Under the pieces are notes generated by a model that worked only from the letters and a program-made list of their open reading frames with translations, did not search any database and was not told where the DNA came from. 64,000 nt of DNA. Origin: JAAOIF01 sp965206195. Lineage in GTDB: Bacteria > Pseudomonadota > Gammaproteobacteria > PS1 > Pseudothioglobaceae. A program made the position numbers and the translations under genes. Below are positions 10,156 through 22,200 of this stretch, one piece after another; position 1 is the stretch's first letter, and each line of letters opens with the position of its first letter. The stretch is from contig CBDBIZ010000011.1 in NCBI GenBank assembly GCA_965206195.1, positions 310,001 to 374,000 on the forward strand. Direction: 5' to 3'.

Positions 10156-10172
<17 letters not shown>
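9189..10172 (-). CDS. Membrane-anchored clan AA (retropepsin-like) aspartic protease with helical-repeat domain
   Basis: From the TTG at 10172 the product has 327 residues: a signal-anchor (MKTSSNVLALLLGALLGWFA), a Ser/Thr/Pro linker, a helical TPR-like middle (repeated A..Y.QALIHIENLL and LAQLFLALKDYSQAQYEL) and a C-terminal single retropepsin domain with ARFILDTGASVTVVS and GLLGLDWLANFDFVID. One DTG motif per chain means it should act as a homodimer in the periplasm. The substrate is unknown. The start is chosen because it makes a clean signal-anchor and overlaps gcvP by only 17 bp; an ATG at 10208 and a TTG at 10220 overlap more and add charged residues. It may be translationally coupled to gcvP. 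Confidence 0.75.
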
Positions 10173-12954
<2,782 letters not shown>

Positions 12955-13148
12955 GATATTTTACTAATAACTAAAAAAGGCTGGATTTTACCTAATTGAG
13001 ACCACCGCATTACAATACAATTTATGAAACGCATAAAACAACACCTTTTTTCACCTAAAAATTCGGCAAATAGTATATTGCACTTAGTCTAAATAAGTAA
13101 CCAGCAATCATAGCATTCTCATTGCATAGTTTGGGTTGGGAATAATCA

Positions 13149-13434
13149 ATGTTTTTTAATGTTAAAGCAGGAACAAACAAAACCAACCAATACTTGAGAC
13201 CTATTTTTGCGCTTGCTTCGTCATTGGATTGATGATATTGTTGCCAATGATTTTGATGGTAGAAATCAATACATAAAGTCTTTATGGAATAAGTTTAATA
13301 TCCTAACAACAGAGCATTTTTATCATGTAGGCGGTAGTGAGAATAACAGCAACCCAATGACTGAGACAATTGTTACAAATTATAAAACTACGGCTTTTAA
13401 TAACCAAACACAACAAATTGCACGTAGTGTTTGA
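13149..13434 (+). pseudogene. Broken reading frame of unknown origin
   Basis: An ATG at 13149 opens a frame reading MFFNVKAGTNKTNQYLRPIF that ends at a TGA near 13232. A one-base shift leads to a second open frame up to 13434 (WIDDIVANDFDGRNQYIKSL and so on, with HFYHVGGSENNSN). Joined, they would give about 95 residues. No family is recognised. It could be the remnant of a transposase or cargo gene of the putative element around it, or chance. Confidence 0.25.
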
Positions 13435-13644
13435 TGATAAAAAAATATCTACCACTTGTAACAATTTTTGGAATATTATTTACTCTAATATTTTCCTCAT
13501 TATATTACAAGGAGAGATAAATAACGGGCAGACGCAAGATAAATGCGGGTAATAATGGGAAATTTGGGGATTTGGTGGGATGTATTTTTAAACAAAGTTT
13601 TAAAATAAGAAACTATTTATTTATTAATCATAAAATTACACAGT

Positions 13645-13672
13645 TTGCATTTATTTTATTAAAGCGTATAAT
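13645..13672 (+). promoter_or_regulatory. Sigma-70-type promoter for the small RNA candidate
   Basis: TTGCAT at 13645-13650 and a perfect TATAAT at 13667-13672, separated by 16 bp. The predicted start, 7-8 bases after the -10 box, falls at 13679-13680, exactly where the long stem of the RNA candidate begins. Confidence 0.55.
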
Positions 13673-13679
13673 CAAAATT

Positions 13680-13779
13680 AAGCACTTGTTGCAGCTTGCC
13701 TTGTGAAACTAAGTTCTTAACAAGGGAAAAGATGCTAGTCAACGCTTAGTTAAGTTGACTAAGCTCACAGCAAGTGCTA
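13680..13779 (+). ncRNA. Putative structured small RNA, about 100 nt
   Basis: An 11-bp closing stem pairs AGCACTTGTTG (13681-13691) with CAGCAAGTGCT (13768-13778), with one G-U pair. Inside are a hairpin CCTTGT/ACAAGG (13699-13704 with 13720-13725), extended by TAAG/CTTA, and a second hairpin GCTTAGT/ACTAAGC (13744-13750 with 13758-13764) that competes with GTCAAC/GTTGAC (13738-13743 with 13754-13759). A strong promoter ends just upstream. It does not match 4.5S RNA, tmRNA, RNase P RNA or 6S RNA as I know them. No good terminator follows, only a short T-rich run. Confidence 0.45.
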
Positions 13780-13816
13780 CTTCTTTATATACTGTAATAA
13801 ACCAATTCTACTATTA

Positions 13817-13909
13817 TTAATTGATTTGCTTTTGGTTATTACATTCCAAATCATCATTAGCGCATGCTAAAACTCGTAATTGCTCTTGTAATGCCCCCAT
13901 TTTGCGCAT
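13817..13909 (-). pseudogene. Short orphan frame, possible gene 3-prime remnant
   Basis: A 30-codon frame MRKMGALQEQLRVLACANDD followed by LECNNQKQIN. In-frame sequence upstream continues for a few codons (LGAIYG) before a stop, which suggests the tail end of a lost gene rather than a true small gene. No family recognised. Confidence 0.2.
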
Positions 13910-13995
13910 TCCATAAATCGCACCAAGCTAATGTAGTAAGTCTCAATTACACACAAAACTCAAATCATAAAAAGCATTCAGAATATGACTAATAT

Positions 13996-14340
13996 TTACC
14001 CAGGTGGCCAAGACAATTGACGCCCGCCCAAACAATGCAGATGAATATGATAAACACTTTGCCCGCCCTGCTCGTTGCAATTCATCACCAAACGATAGCC
14101 TTGATCAGCAAAGCCAAGTTGCTTGGCAATTTTACTGGCAGTCAAGGTTAATTTTCCCAATAATTGCACGTCAGTCTCGCTGGCATCATTGAGTGTAGCA
14201 ATGTGTTGTTTAGGAATCAGTAAAAAATGCTGTGGAGCCTGTGCGCCAATATCATGAAATGCTAGCACATCCTCATCTTCATAAATTTTATCAGCGCGAA
14301 TACCTCCAGCAACAATATTACAAAATAGACAATCACTCAT
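13996..14340 (-). CDS. hinT: HIT-family nucleotide phosphoramidase (HinT-like)
   Basis: 114 residues with N-terminal CLFCNIVAG, IPKQHIATLND, the histidine triad HIHLHCLGGR and C-terminal SWPPG, all typical of HinT. HinT hydrolyses AMP-lysine and other adenosine phosphoramidates in the cytoplasm; its physiological substrate is not settled. It lies downstream of the sdh operon on the same strand, separated by a malic-enzyme remnant. Confidence 0.93.
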   Translation of the reverse strand: MSDCLFCNIVAGGIRADKIYEDEDVLAFHDIGAQAPQHFLLIPKQHIATLNDASETDVQLLGKLTLTASKIAKQLGFADQGYRLVMNCNEQGGQSVYHIHLHCLGGRQLSWPPG

Positions 14341-14361
14341 AATTTTTTAACCATGGATAAA

Positions 14362-14517
14362 CTACAACGCTTGAATACCAGCCTCATACACTGCTTTTGG
14401 CACTGTATCAATCAGCCTTGAGTCAAACGGTTTGTAAGCGTTGACGACAATTTTTCCACAGCACCTGCCTTGATGATAATCAAGTGCACTTTGATAAAAA
14501 CTATTGCTTTGTAACAT
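14362..14517 (-). pseudogene. Probable malic enzyme remnant (N- and C-terminal ends joined)
   Basis: A 51-residue frame 8 bp after sdhB. Its first half (YQSALDYHQGRCCGKIVV) resembles the N-terminus of MaeB-type malic enzymes (ALxYHxxPxxGKIxV). Its second half (YKPFDSRLIDTVPKAVYEAG) resembles their C-terminus (KPFDPRLI...VAKAA). The central catalytic and NAD(P)-binding parts are absent, as after one in-frame internal deletion. It cannot be active as malic enzyme. The reading is by pattern recall only. Confidence 0.4.
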
Positions 14518-14525
14518 GGCTTAAA

Positions 14526-15257
14526 TTAACGCCAACCAATCAATTTATTCATAACAGCAATATTGCTCACACTAATGCTTTTTGGGCATTGCGTCTCACA
14601 ATGACGATGATTAGAGCAAACCCCAAATCCGTTATTAATCATCGCCTCACTCATGCGTTTAGCACGTACGTGGGATTCAATTTTGCCTTGTGGTAATTGA
14701 TTGAGGTGGTTAATTTTAGCTGCCACAAAAAGTGAGGCAGAGGCATTTGGACAAACTGCCACGCAAGCACCACAACCAATACAAGTGGCTGAATTAAACG
14801 CATCATCAGCTTGATTTTTGTTAACTAAGGAACTATTGGCATCTACTGCTGAGCCAGTGTGTACAGAAATAAAACCACCTGCTTGAATAATGGCATCAAA
14901 CGCACTTCTATCCACCGTTAAATCCTTCACCACCGGCATTGCTTTCGCACGCCAAGGCTCAATCCACAATTCTGTTTGCGCCTCGTATTCACGCATATAT
15001 AATTGACAAGTGGTGGTACGCATTTGCTTGCCATGCGCATAACCGTTAATCACTAACGAACAAGCCCCACAAATACCCTCGCGACAATCATAATCAAAAA
15101 CAATACAATCCTCACCTTTATTAATGAGTTGTTCGTTGAGTTGGTCTAACATTTCTAAAAATGACACATCGCCATCAATGTTGTCAATTTGATAGGTTTG
15201 AAACCCGCCTGTTGCTTGCTGGTTTTCCTGTCGCCAAATGTGTAAGGTAAAGGTCAT
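14526..15257 (-). CDS. sdhB: Succinate dehydrogenase/fumarate reductase iron-sulfur subunit (B-type)
   Basis: 243 residues carrying the three cluster motifs: CREGICGACSLVINGY plus a later Cys for [2Fe-2S], CIGCGACVAVCP for [4Fe-4S], and CSNHRHCETQCP for the third cluster. It moves electrons from SdhA to the membrane cytochrome b. The start overlaps the sdhA stop by 4 bp. The sequence and the single large cytochrome b subunit point to the B-type (non-classical) family rather than the usual gammaproteobacterial SdhCDAB. Confidence 0.93.
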   Translation of the reverse strand: MTFTLHIWRQENQQATGGFQTYQIDNIDGDVSFLEMLDQLNEQLINKGEDCIVFDYDCREGICGACSLVINGYAHGKQMRTTTCQLYMREYEAQTELWIEPWRAKAMPVVKDLTVDRSAFDAIIQAGGFISVHTGSAVDANSSLVNKNQADDAFNSATCIGCGACVAVCPNASASLFVAAKINHLNQLPQGKIESHVRAKRMSEAMINNGFGVCSNHRHCETQCPKSISVSNIAVMNKLIGWR

Positions 15258-17182
15258 TTGTAATTCCTCACCGTGGGTTGAATAAATTCAAAAGACAAAA
15301 AATCTTTATGTAGAATTGCCTGCTCGCCTGACTCCCAAGCACTCACATAGGCAAATTCATCGTCATTACGTTGGGCTTCGCCATCTTCACTCAAATGTTC
15401 AACACGTGCATGACAGCCACAGGACTCTTCTCTATCTAAGGCATCTTGACACATCAGCGCACCAAGCTCAATAAAATCTGCCACCCTGCCAGCACGCTCC
15501 AGCGTTTGATTAAGACTCTCATCATTGCCTGTCACTTTAATCTGTTGCCAAAATTGCGCTTGCAAGGCTTTAACGTCTTTAATCGCTTGTTTTAAAGTTT
15601 GCGCCTCACGCGACATACCGCAAGCCTCCCACAAAATTTTACCCAATTGTTGATGAAAATAATCAGGCGAATGCTTGGCATCTGGTGCATTTTGTAAGCG
15701 CTCTAAACGTTGTTTGACTCGAATAACAGCACTCGTTACTGCCTCGTGTTGATGGTTTATTTCGTCAAATTGATTGCGCGCTAAATAACTGGCAAGCGTT
15801 TGTGGCAGTACAAAATATCCATCCGCTAGACCTTGCATTAATGCTGATGCTCCTAGGCGATTAGCACCGTGGTCAGAAAAATTAGCCTCGCCACCTGCAA
15901 ATAAGCCATCAATCGTGGTCATGAGGTTGTAATCAACCCATAAACCCCCCATAGTATAATGCACTGCTGGGTAAATTCTCATTGGTGTTTGATAGGGATT
16001 ATCGCCAGTAATACGCTGATACATTTCAAATAAATTGCCGTATTTTTCGACAATCGCATCTTCGCCGAGTTTGTGAGTAGCATCAGCAAAATCCAAATAT
16101 ACTCCACGCCTTTGCCCGTGAATTTTTGCGCCCACACCGCGCCCTTCATCACAAATGTGCTTGAGCGCACGTGAGGCGATATCACGCGGCACCAAATTAG
16201 CAAATGCTGGATACAGTCGTTCAAGAAAATAATCTCTATCTGCTAGGACAATATCATTTGGGTTTTTATCACAATCCTCAATATTTTTCGGTGCCCAAAT
16301 ACGCCCATCATTACGCAATGATTCGCTCATTAAAGTGAGTTTGGATTGGCTCTCACCACTTTGAGGAATGCAAGTTGGGTGAATTTGGATAAAACTTGGG
16401 TTGGCAAAATACGCCCCATGCTTATGCGCGCGCCAAGTGGCTGAAGTGTTGCAACCCTTAGCATTAGTCGATAAATAAAACGCATTGCCATATCCACCTG
16501 TGCACAGCACCACACAATCAGCAGTATGGCTGGTGACTTCACCACTCACCAAGTTACGCACCACAATGCCGCGCGCTTTGCCACCAACCTTAATCAACTC
16601 CAACATCTCACTACGCGAATAATGCGTAACCGTGCCTTTGGCAACTTGGGCACTCATCGCCTGATAAGCCCCTAATAATAATTGTTGTCCAGTTTGCCCA
16701 CGTGCATAAAAAGTACGCGATACTTGTGCGCCACCAAATGAACGATTAGCCAAATAACCGCTATATTCTCGTGCAAAAGGCACACCTTGAGCGACTGCTT
16801 GGTCAATAATATTAACACTCAGCTGAGCAAGGCGATAAACATTAGATTCACGGGCGCGAAAGTCACCGCCTTTGATGGTGTCATAAAACAAACGCCAAAC
16901 GCTATCGCCATCGTTTTGGTAATTTTTTGCCGCATTAATACCGCCTTGTGCCGCAATTGAATGTGCGCGACGCGCAGAATCTTGAAAGCAAAACGAGCTA
17001 ACCCGATACCCTTCTTCACCCAAAGTAGCACATAAAGATGCGCCTGCCAAACCTGTGCCAACTACAATCACTTTGTGTTTAGCACGGTTTTGCGGTGCAA
17101 TCAAACTAAGGTCAAATAAATGCTTTTCCCAGCGGTCTTGGAGTGGGCCTGTGGGTTCAAATGTGGGATGATTATCTAGCAT
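15254..17182 (-). CDS. sdhA: Succinate dehydrogenase/fumarate reductase flavoprotein subunit (B-type)
   Basis: 642 residues. VIVVGTGLAGASLCATLGEEG is the FAD-binding loop; RRAHSIAAQGGINAA has the His to which FAD is covalently bound; IQIHPTCIP and later RLGASALMQGLADGYFV match the active-site and FAD-binding core. It oxidises succinate to fumarate (or the reverse) on the cytoplasmic face of the inner membrane. The long N-terminal extension before the Rossmann loop (about 35 residues) and RQTGQQ-type sequence (GQTGQQLLLGAYQAM) are features of B-type enzymes. Order in the transcript is TPR-like gene, sdhC, sdhA, sdhB. Confidence 0.95.
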   Translation of the reverse strand: MLDNHPTFEPTGPLQDRWEKHLFDLSLIAPQNRAKHKVIVVGTGLAGASLCATLGEEGYRVSSFCFQDSARRAHSIAAQGGINAAKNYQNDGDSVWRLFYDTIKGGDFRARESNVYRLAQLSVNIIDQAVAQGVPFAREYSGYLANRSFGGAQVSRTFYARGQTGQQLLLGAYQAMSAQVAKGTVTHYSRSEMLELIKVGGKARGIVVRNLVSGEVTSHTADCVVLCTGGYGNAFYLSTNAKGCNTSATWRAHKHGAYFANPSFIQIHPTCIPQSGESQSKLTLMSESLRNDGRIWAPKNIEDCDKNPNDIVLADRDYFLERLYPAFANLVPRDIASRALKHICDEGRGVGAKIHGQRRGVYLDFADATHKLGEDAIVEKYGNLFEMYQRITGDNPYQTPMRIYPAVHYTMGGLWVDYNLMTTIDGLFAGGEANFSDHGANRLGASALMQGLADGYFVLPQTLASYLARNQFDEINHQHEAVTSAVIRVKQRLERLQNAPDAKHSPDYFHQQLGKILWEACGMSREAQTLKQAIKDVKALQAQFWQQIKVTGNDESLNQTLERAGRVADFIELGALMCQDALDREESCGCHARVEHLSEDGEAQRNDDEFAYVSAWESGEQAILHKDFLSFEFIQPTVRNYK

Positions 17183-17196
17183 AGTTATTCAAAATC

Positions 17197-17790
17197 TCAC
17201 AAATACAAACTAATAGGAACCAGGGCAAAACCACCCACTAAAAAAACCACAAACCCAATTACTAAGCCGTGGTGTTGCTTGTGCGTTAGTCCAAAAGTCT
17301 GCCCAACACTGCCCAGTGCATGATGCAGATGTGCCGCCAATGCAACAAAACCAAGCGCATAGATAAATAGCATCATTGGATCGGTGAAAATATCATACAC
17401 TTCTTGGTAAAAATCACGACTACCCAACAACTGCATTTGAAAAAAATGAAAAACAATAAAAGCAAATAGCAACCCTGCGCCACTCCATGCAATTAAACGT
17501 GGAACAGCCTTAGGATAGGGTTTTTCATAAGCAACATCGCGTTTTTTGTTTGAATCAAATTGGCGCGCAACAGCGATATAAACATGAAACAAAATACTCA
17601 GCACTAACCAACCAATAATACTCCAACGCAAAATCACCGAGTTGTTAAACCATTGATAAAAACCGTTAAAGTTATCCGCACCCGTCAAAAAATTAAGGTT
17701 TGCCAACATATGAATAATCAAATAAGTAACCCACAAGATGCCTGAGAGTGCCATAATGCGTTTGTTTAAATAAGAGCTCGACATTATCAT
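17197..17790 (-). CDS. sdhC: Succinate dehydrogenase cytochrome b subunit, b558 family
   Basis: 197 residues with five hydrophobic segments. Conserved His residues sit in membrane segments (LIIHMLANLNFL, LFHVYIAVAR, FHFFQMQL, AHLHHALGSVGQTFG) and would ligate two hemes b, as in the TIGR02046-type one-subunit anchors. SdhD is absent, consistent with a B-type complex. The start overlaps the preceding gene's stop (ATGATAATG). It reduces quinone at the membrane. Confidence 0.9.
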   Translation of the reverse strand: MIMSSSYLNKRIMALSGILWVTYLIIHMLANLNFLTGADNFNGFYQWFNNSVILRWSIIGWLVLSILFHVYIAVARQFDSNKKRDVAYEKPYPKAVPRLIAWSGAGLLFAFIVFHFFQMQLLGSRDFYQEVYDIFTDPMMLFIYALGFVALAAHLHHALGSVGQTFGLTHKQHHGLVIGFVVFLVGGFALVPISLYL

Positions 17791-18284
17791 GACTCACCTT
17801 CCCAACTAATATCGTCCATATCTTGCCTAGGGCTTAAATGCTCGTTTTTAATCGTGCGTACACAGGCATTGTAACGCAAAATCGCATCATCGCGCTGCTT
17901 AGGTGCTATTTGTTGTGCTTGGTCATATATCTTGATTGCTTGAATAAACAAATTATAAGCAAATGAACGCGACATGGCGTTTTTTAACAAGGCTCTAGCT
18001 TTGCGCTCCAAAGTGATACCAGTATAATAAGTGCGCTCAAATTCGGATGTTAGTTTGGCAATGGACTCATTAATGGTTTGTGGGCATACTTTGGCATTAG
18101 CATGGTTGTATAAATCTGTCATTGCCAAAATATATATCACCAGTGCATCTTGATTATTTTCATCTACCGCAAACACATCCAAACAAATGCTAATTGCCAG
18201 CTCTGGCTCAAGTAAAGAGCGATACTGGCGTGCTTTATCCAGTACAGCACCAATAGTATCTTGATGAATGAGACGATAATCCAT
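17787..18284 (-). CDS. Conserved TPR-like protein, first gene of the sdh operon
   Basis: 165 residues, mostly helical, with repeated patterns like those of TPR units (LEPELAISICLDVFAVDENN; LFIQAIKIYDQAQQIAPKQ). No signal peptide or membrane segment. The family is not recognised. Its stop overlaps the sdhC start by 4 bp, so it is co-translated with the succinate dehydrogenase subunits and could help assemble or regulate that complex; this is inference from position only. Confidence 0.7.
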   Translation of the reverse strand: MDYRLIHQDTIGAVLDKARQYRSLLEPELAISICLDVFAVDENNQDALVIYILAMTDLYNHANAKVCPQTINESIAKLTSEFERTYYTGITLERKARALLKNAMSRSFAYNLFIQAIKIYDQAQQIAPKQRDDAILRYNACVRTIKNEHLSPRQDMDDISWEGES

Positions 18285-19216
18285 GCGACTCAGTTTAACA
18301 GAAACATCGAGATTAAAAATAAATAATAATTATTTTGGCATAAAAAACCCAGTTATTAAACGTAGCTAGGCTTGGTTTTGAATCTTTTGGATTGTGGTCT
18401 ATTGCATCTAACTTCAGTAGCACCTTGGTTGCTTTATTGCATGCCTTTTGGGTTATTTTTTAGTCATTATCTACCACAAATTGCTCTACAATATCTTATC
18501 AACCCTGTATTTGAATGGCGAAACTTTTTGGACTATCTTGCTGTAGTTTTTAAGGTCATTAAGTCTTTTATTTCCAAAAGCATGATAATATTGTCCATCC
18601 ACCATAACAACAAAAACCACATGGCTCAATTGGCATTGTTAAAAACATTTCATTAACGCTAATATTGCTTGATACTGACTATCCTAATTACCCTCTCTTT
18701 AGTATATTTATGGGAACAATAAAACTAAAACTTACCAACCTTGCATTGAAAAGCTAGGTTTTTTCTTGAAAATTTAGGGTTAGTAACACAAACATAGTGG
18801 TTTTTTGGAAGTTTGCTTTTATTGGCTCATTCGTAAAATGCTTCATGTTCAAATGGATTTTTTCTTGTATAGTACTACCCTAATTGTTTTGTCATTCCAC
18901 CAGACCCAGCTAGTACTGCTACCAAACATATTGACAAACAAACTATATTTGCTGGCTTCAAGGATTTGCGTTGCTATTTACGTTAGTTTAACAAAAATAA
19001 TCTTTGCTAAATCAACAAACAATTTTCCAACCTCTTGAATAGTTTCTTTTTTATGAGGTTAGTTTTCAGCATATTTTCCCAAGAAAAAAAGACGCTGGGC
19101 TATCCTCTCGAAAAACTAAAACACCAAGCCTTCCCATTAGCTTGAGAGCGAAAATATTACATGCTAACCTTAATTATTTTGGTATCAATTAAATCAATCC
19201 TAATTATTTTGCACCC
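18285..19216. other. Gene-poor interval with decayed frames
   Basis: 932 bp between the sdh operon and the giant surface protein gene, both transcribed on the minus strand. Plus-strand frames at 18372-18656 and 18805-19038 show no start signals and no known domain. On the minus strand near 19030-18970 a short frame (EVGKLFVDLAKIIFVKLT) looks like part of a small membrane protein but meets a stop at once. I see no RNA gene and no clear repeat. It reads as decayed DNA. Confidence 0.4.
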
Positions 19217-22200
19217 TCAGTAATTGGTATTTTGAATGCAACGCACGGAAAGCCCTGTATCTCGCACGTTATCTACAGCTTCACCAGACCTAGAGTTAAA
19301 AGCTCTTGCAAAAGACGAACCATCAGATACTTGGGATACCCAATACTGTCCAGTTACGTTGTCGCCATCGTCCAAAACAGATACAAGTACAGCATTCGAC
19401 CCTAGTCGAGTACTGGAGGTTGGTAGTTTTAAGGAACTTTCAAAGCCTGAAGTATCACTGACATGATTATAAGCCTGTATAAACTGCTCTATAGTTGGCA
19501 CCACGTAGCCCGCTGGGCAGATGTCATTCACGCCACCATCAGCCCAAGCAGCGGCTCTAAGCGCGCCGTCATCATCAACGCCGCTAGCCGTCCAATCAGC
19601 AGATGGGTCTGCAATAAATTCAGCAGGGTCTATGGTAACCGTTATGCTGCCACTGAGTATATTTTGTGCAACGCTAGCATCAGTACAAACCACGCTAGTG
19701 CCAGCATTATCAAAGCAATTACCTGGTATGCTTCGATCAATTAACTGATGTCCATCTGCTGCCCTGCCCCATTGATAAAGATTACCAAAACATTGGCTAT
19801 CATTAATTGCTGTGCAGTCTCTAATGGCGCCTAAGTTTCTGCTCATCCAAATTCCGCCCGCATTCTCAACGCTGGCAAACGGCACGACATCACGCTGATT
19901 ACTGGTGAGTGATTGAGTACCGCCCACTGTCGCGCTGACCACAAAGTAGTACCTATTGCCATCTAGCGTTGGGGTGGTGAATGTGGTGGCTGTGGTGGTG
20001 GCTGTCGTCATCTGTGCTAAATTACTCGCCTCAACGCCACCATTGTCTGTCTCGTACAGAGTTAGGGTTCTGGTTTGGTAATAAACCGTGTAGTGCTGAG
20101 CATTGGCAACCTCGTCCCACTCTAAGCTCACTTGGTCGCCATCCACGCCCACCAGCCCACCCGTTGGGGTTATGGATAGAATCGATGGAGATAATGAGAT
20201 AGATAACATCGATGGGGATGATGAGGGTGACATCATTTGTTGCGCCTCGGTAACGGTTAGTATAAAGGTGGCTCTGTTAGTTTCGAATCTAGCATCCTGT
20301 GCTTTTTCAAAAGTCACGTTGGAAGTGCCCACCCCAACGAGGATAAGTTGATTATTTGAGATTTGAATAACATTCCGATTGTCTGAATTAATTATAGTAA
20401 GCGCACCAGTAGCAGCGGCTCCTCGGCTTGATAAAACTACCTGCTCTGCCGTTATCGGACCAGTATCAAGTGGAAAACTACCATTGCTACCTCCTTGTAA
20501 AGAGAGGGATTGCCCGCTTCTATTAATGACCAGGGTGTAGCGTGCGGATATGGGCGCCACAGTATTATCCCCTGCCGCTGTGGCAATAATGTCAACCGTG
20601 CCTGCTATGATAAAGGTAACCGTACCACTATTATTAACGGTTGCAATATCAGTATTAGACGAGCGGTAAGTGACATCCCCAACAGCGCCATTATTGGTTA
20701 CTGTTTGCGAATTGGCAACAGCAAGACCATCAAATTCAACGGTAATCATTGGTCTGGCGAAAGTTAAGCTGTCAGCAGATTGTTGGGGTAGCGCAATAAT
20801 GTCTAGTATGACTGTTGTAGAGCCTGCTAGATAGTTGGTGGTTTCTGCAACGCTAGCCACCAAGGTTGCATTGCCGGTATTGGTGCCCTGTGGGGTAAAA
20901 ATACCTGCTGGGGTAGTGGTGCCAATATTGTTGTTGTTATTGATGATTGAGTAAGTAATCACACCATTACCCGAATTACCCATTAAGTCAAAATCGTCAA
21001 GGTTAAGAGACGTGAGTGCTGAGATAGAATGGATAATGGTATTGCCACCGTTGTAAACCAGCATGAGTGGTGCTTGCTCAACGGTGATACTGTAGCTATC
21101 ACTGGCCTGATTATAGTTGGTACTCTCAGGCGCGGTCGCGGTAATCACCGCACTACCTGCATCACCAATAGTCACTACGCCATTTGCGTCAACTGTTGCC
21201 ACCGCAGTATTATTTGAGCTGTAAGTTAGGGGAGTTATATTGCCCGTTGCACTTTGGGTAAAGTTAGCCGCGCCAAAAGTTCGCGTCTGGTCTGGTCCAG
21301 CCTCAACCATTTGGTCGGCTCGATTAACCACTACCTGGTAAGTGTCAGTGGCAAGATTGTATCTCTCATCTTGAGGGGCGGTCGCGGTAATTACCGCACG
21401 ACCCGCATCACCAATAGTCACTGCGCCATTTGCGTCAACTGTGGCCACCGCAGTATTATTTGAGCTGTAAGTTAGGGGAGTTATATTGCCCGTTGCACTT
21501 TGGGTAAAGTTAGCCGCGCCAAAAGTTCGCGTCTGGTTCGGCCCAGCATTGATCGTTTGGGTTTCTCTAATAACACTCAAGGTGTAGCGTGCTGGGGAAG
21601 ACGGTGCAAAGGTGGCATCACCAGAGAGTTGTGCGCTAATCACACTTTGCCCTATTGCTTGCACGTCCACTTCACCGGTTTGCATATTAACTGTGGCAAC
21701 CGTTGGTTGTGATGAGCTATAGGTTAGCGTGCCAACCCCGCCATTAATATCAGCAGGCTGGGTAAAGTTATCAGCCAGCACGGTGATGGTGCGAGTTGCG
21801 ATGCTAAAGGTTAGGCTATCAGGGCTTTGTGGTCGCAAGTTAAAAATCCCCAAAGTGGTTGTTACAGAGCCAGCTAGGTAGTTATTGGTCTGTGCTACCT
21901 CCACCACCAGAGTTGCACTGCCTATGTTACTACCCTCTGGGGTAAAAATACCTGCTGGAGTAATAGTGCCAATATTGTTAGTGTTATTGATGATTGAGTA
22001 AGTAATCGTGCCATTACCTAAATTACCCGTTAAGGGATAAAGACTGCTATCACTCAGGTCAAGCGTGCCTGCTGCCATCACCGAACGTTGAATGGGGTTA
22101 TTGTTATTGTAAACCAGCATGAGTGGCGCTCGCTCAACGGTGATACTGTAGCTATCGGTGGCCTTATTGTAGTCATCAGTCTCAGTGGCGGTAACATTAA

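Larger units (their letters stand above)
12993..13949. mobile_element. Possible decayed insertion element with degenerate terminal inverted repeats
   Basis: The gene-poor stretch 12955-13995 is bounded by inverted copies of TAATTGAGAC (12993-13002 and, reversed, 13940-13949). Internal to these, both ends resemble the terminal repeat of the short element at 58013-58170: AGACCACCGCATTAC on the left and AGCTAATGTAGTAAGTCTCA on the right. Inside are only broken reading frames (13149-13434 and 13817-13909) and a structured RNA candidate. I read this as an old insertion sequence whose transposase has decayed, but no transposase motif is recognisable and no clear target duplication is seen. Confidence 0.35.

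Noticed and set aside
12955..13200. Glycine riboswitch upstream of gcvP
   Set aside because: The conserved core elements of the glycine aptamer were looked for and not found; the upstream region is AT-rich without matching stems.
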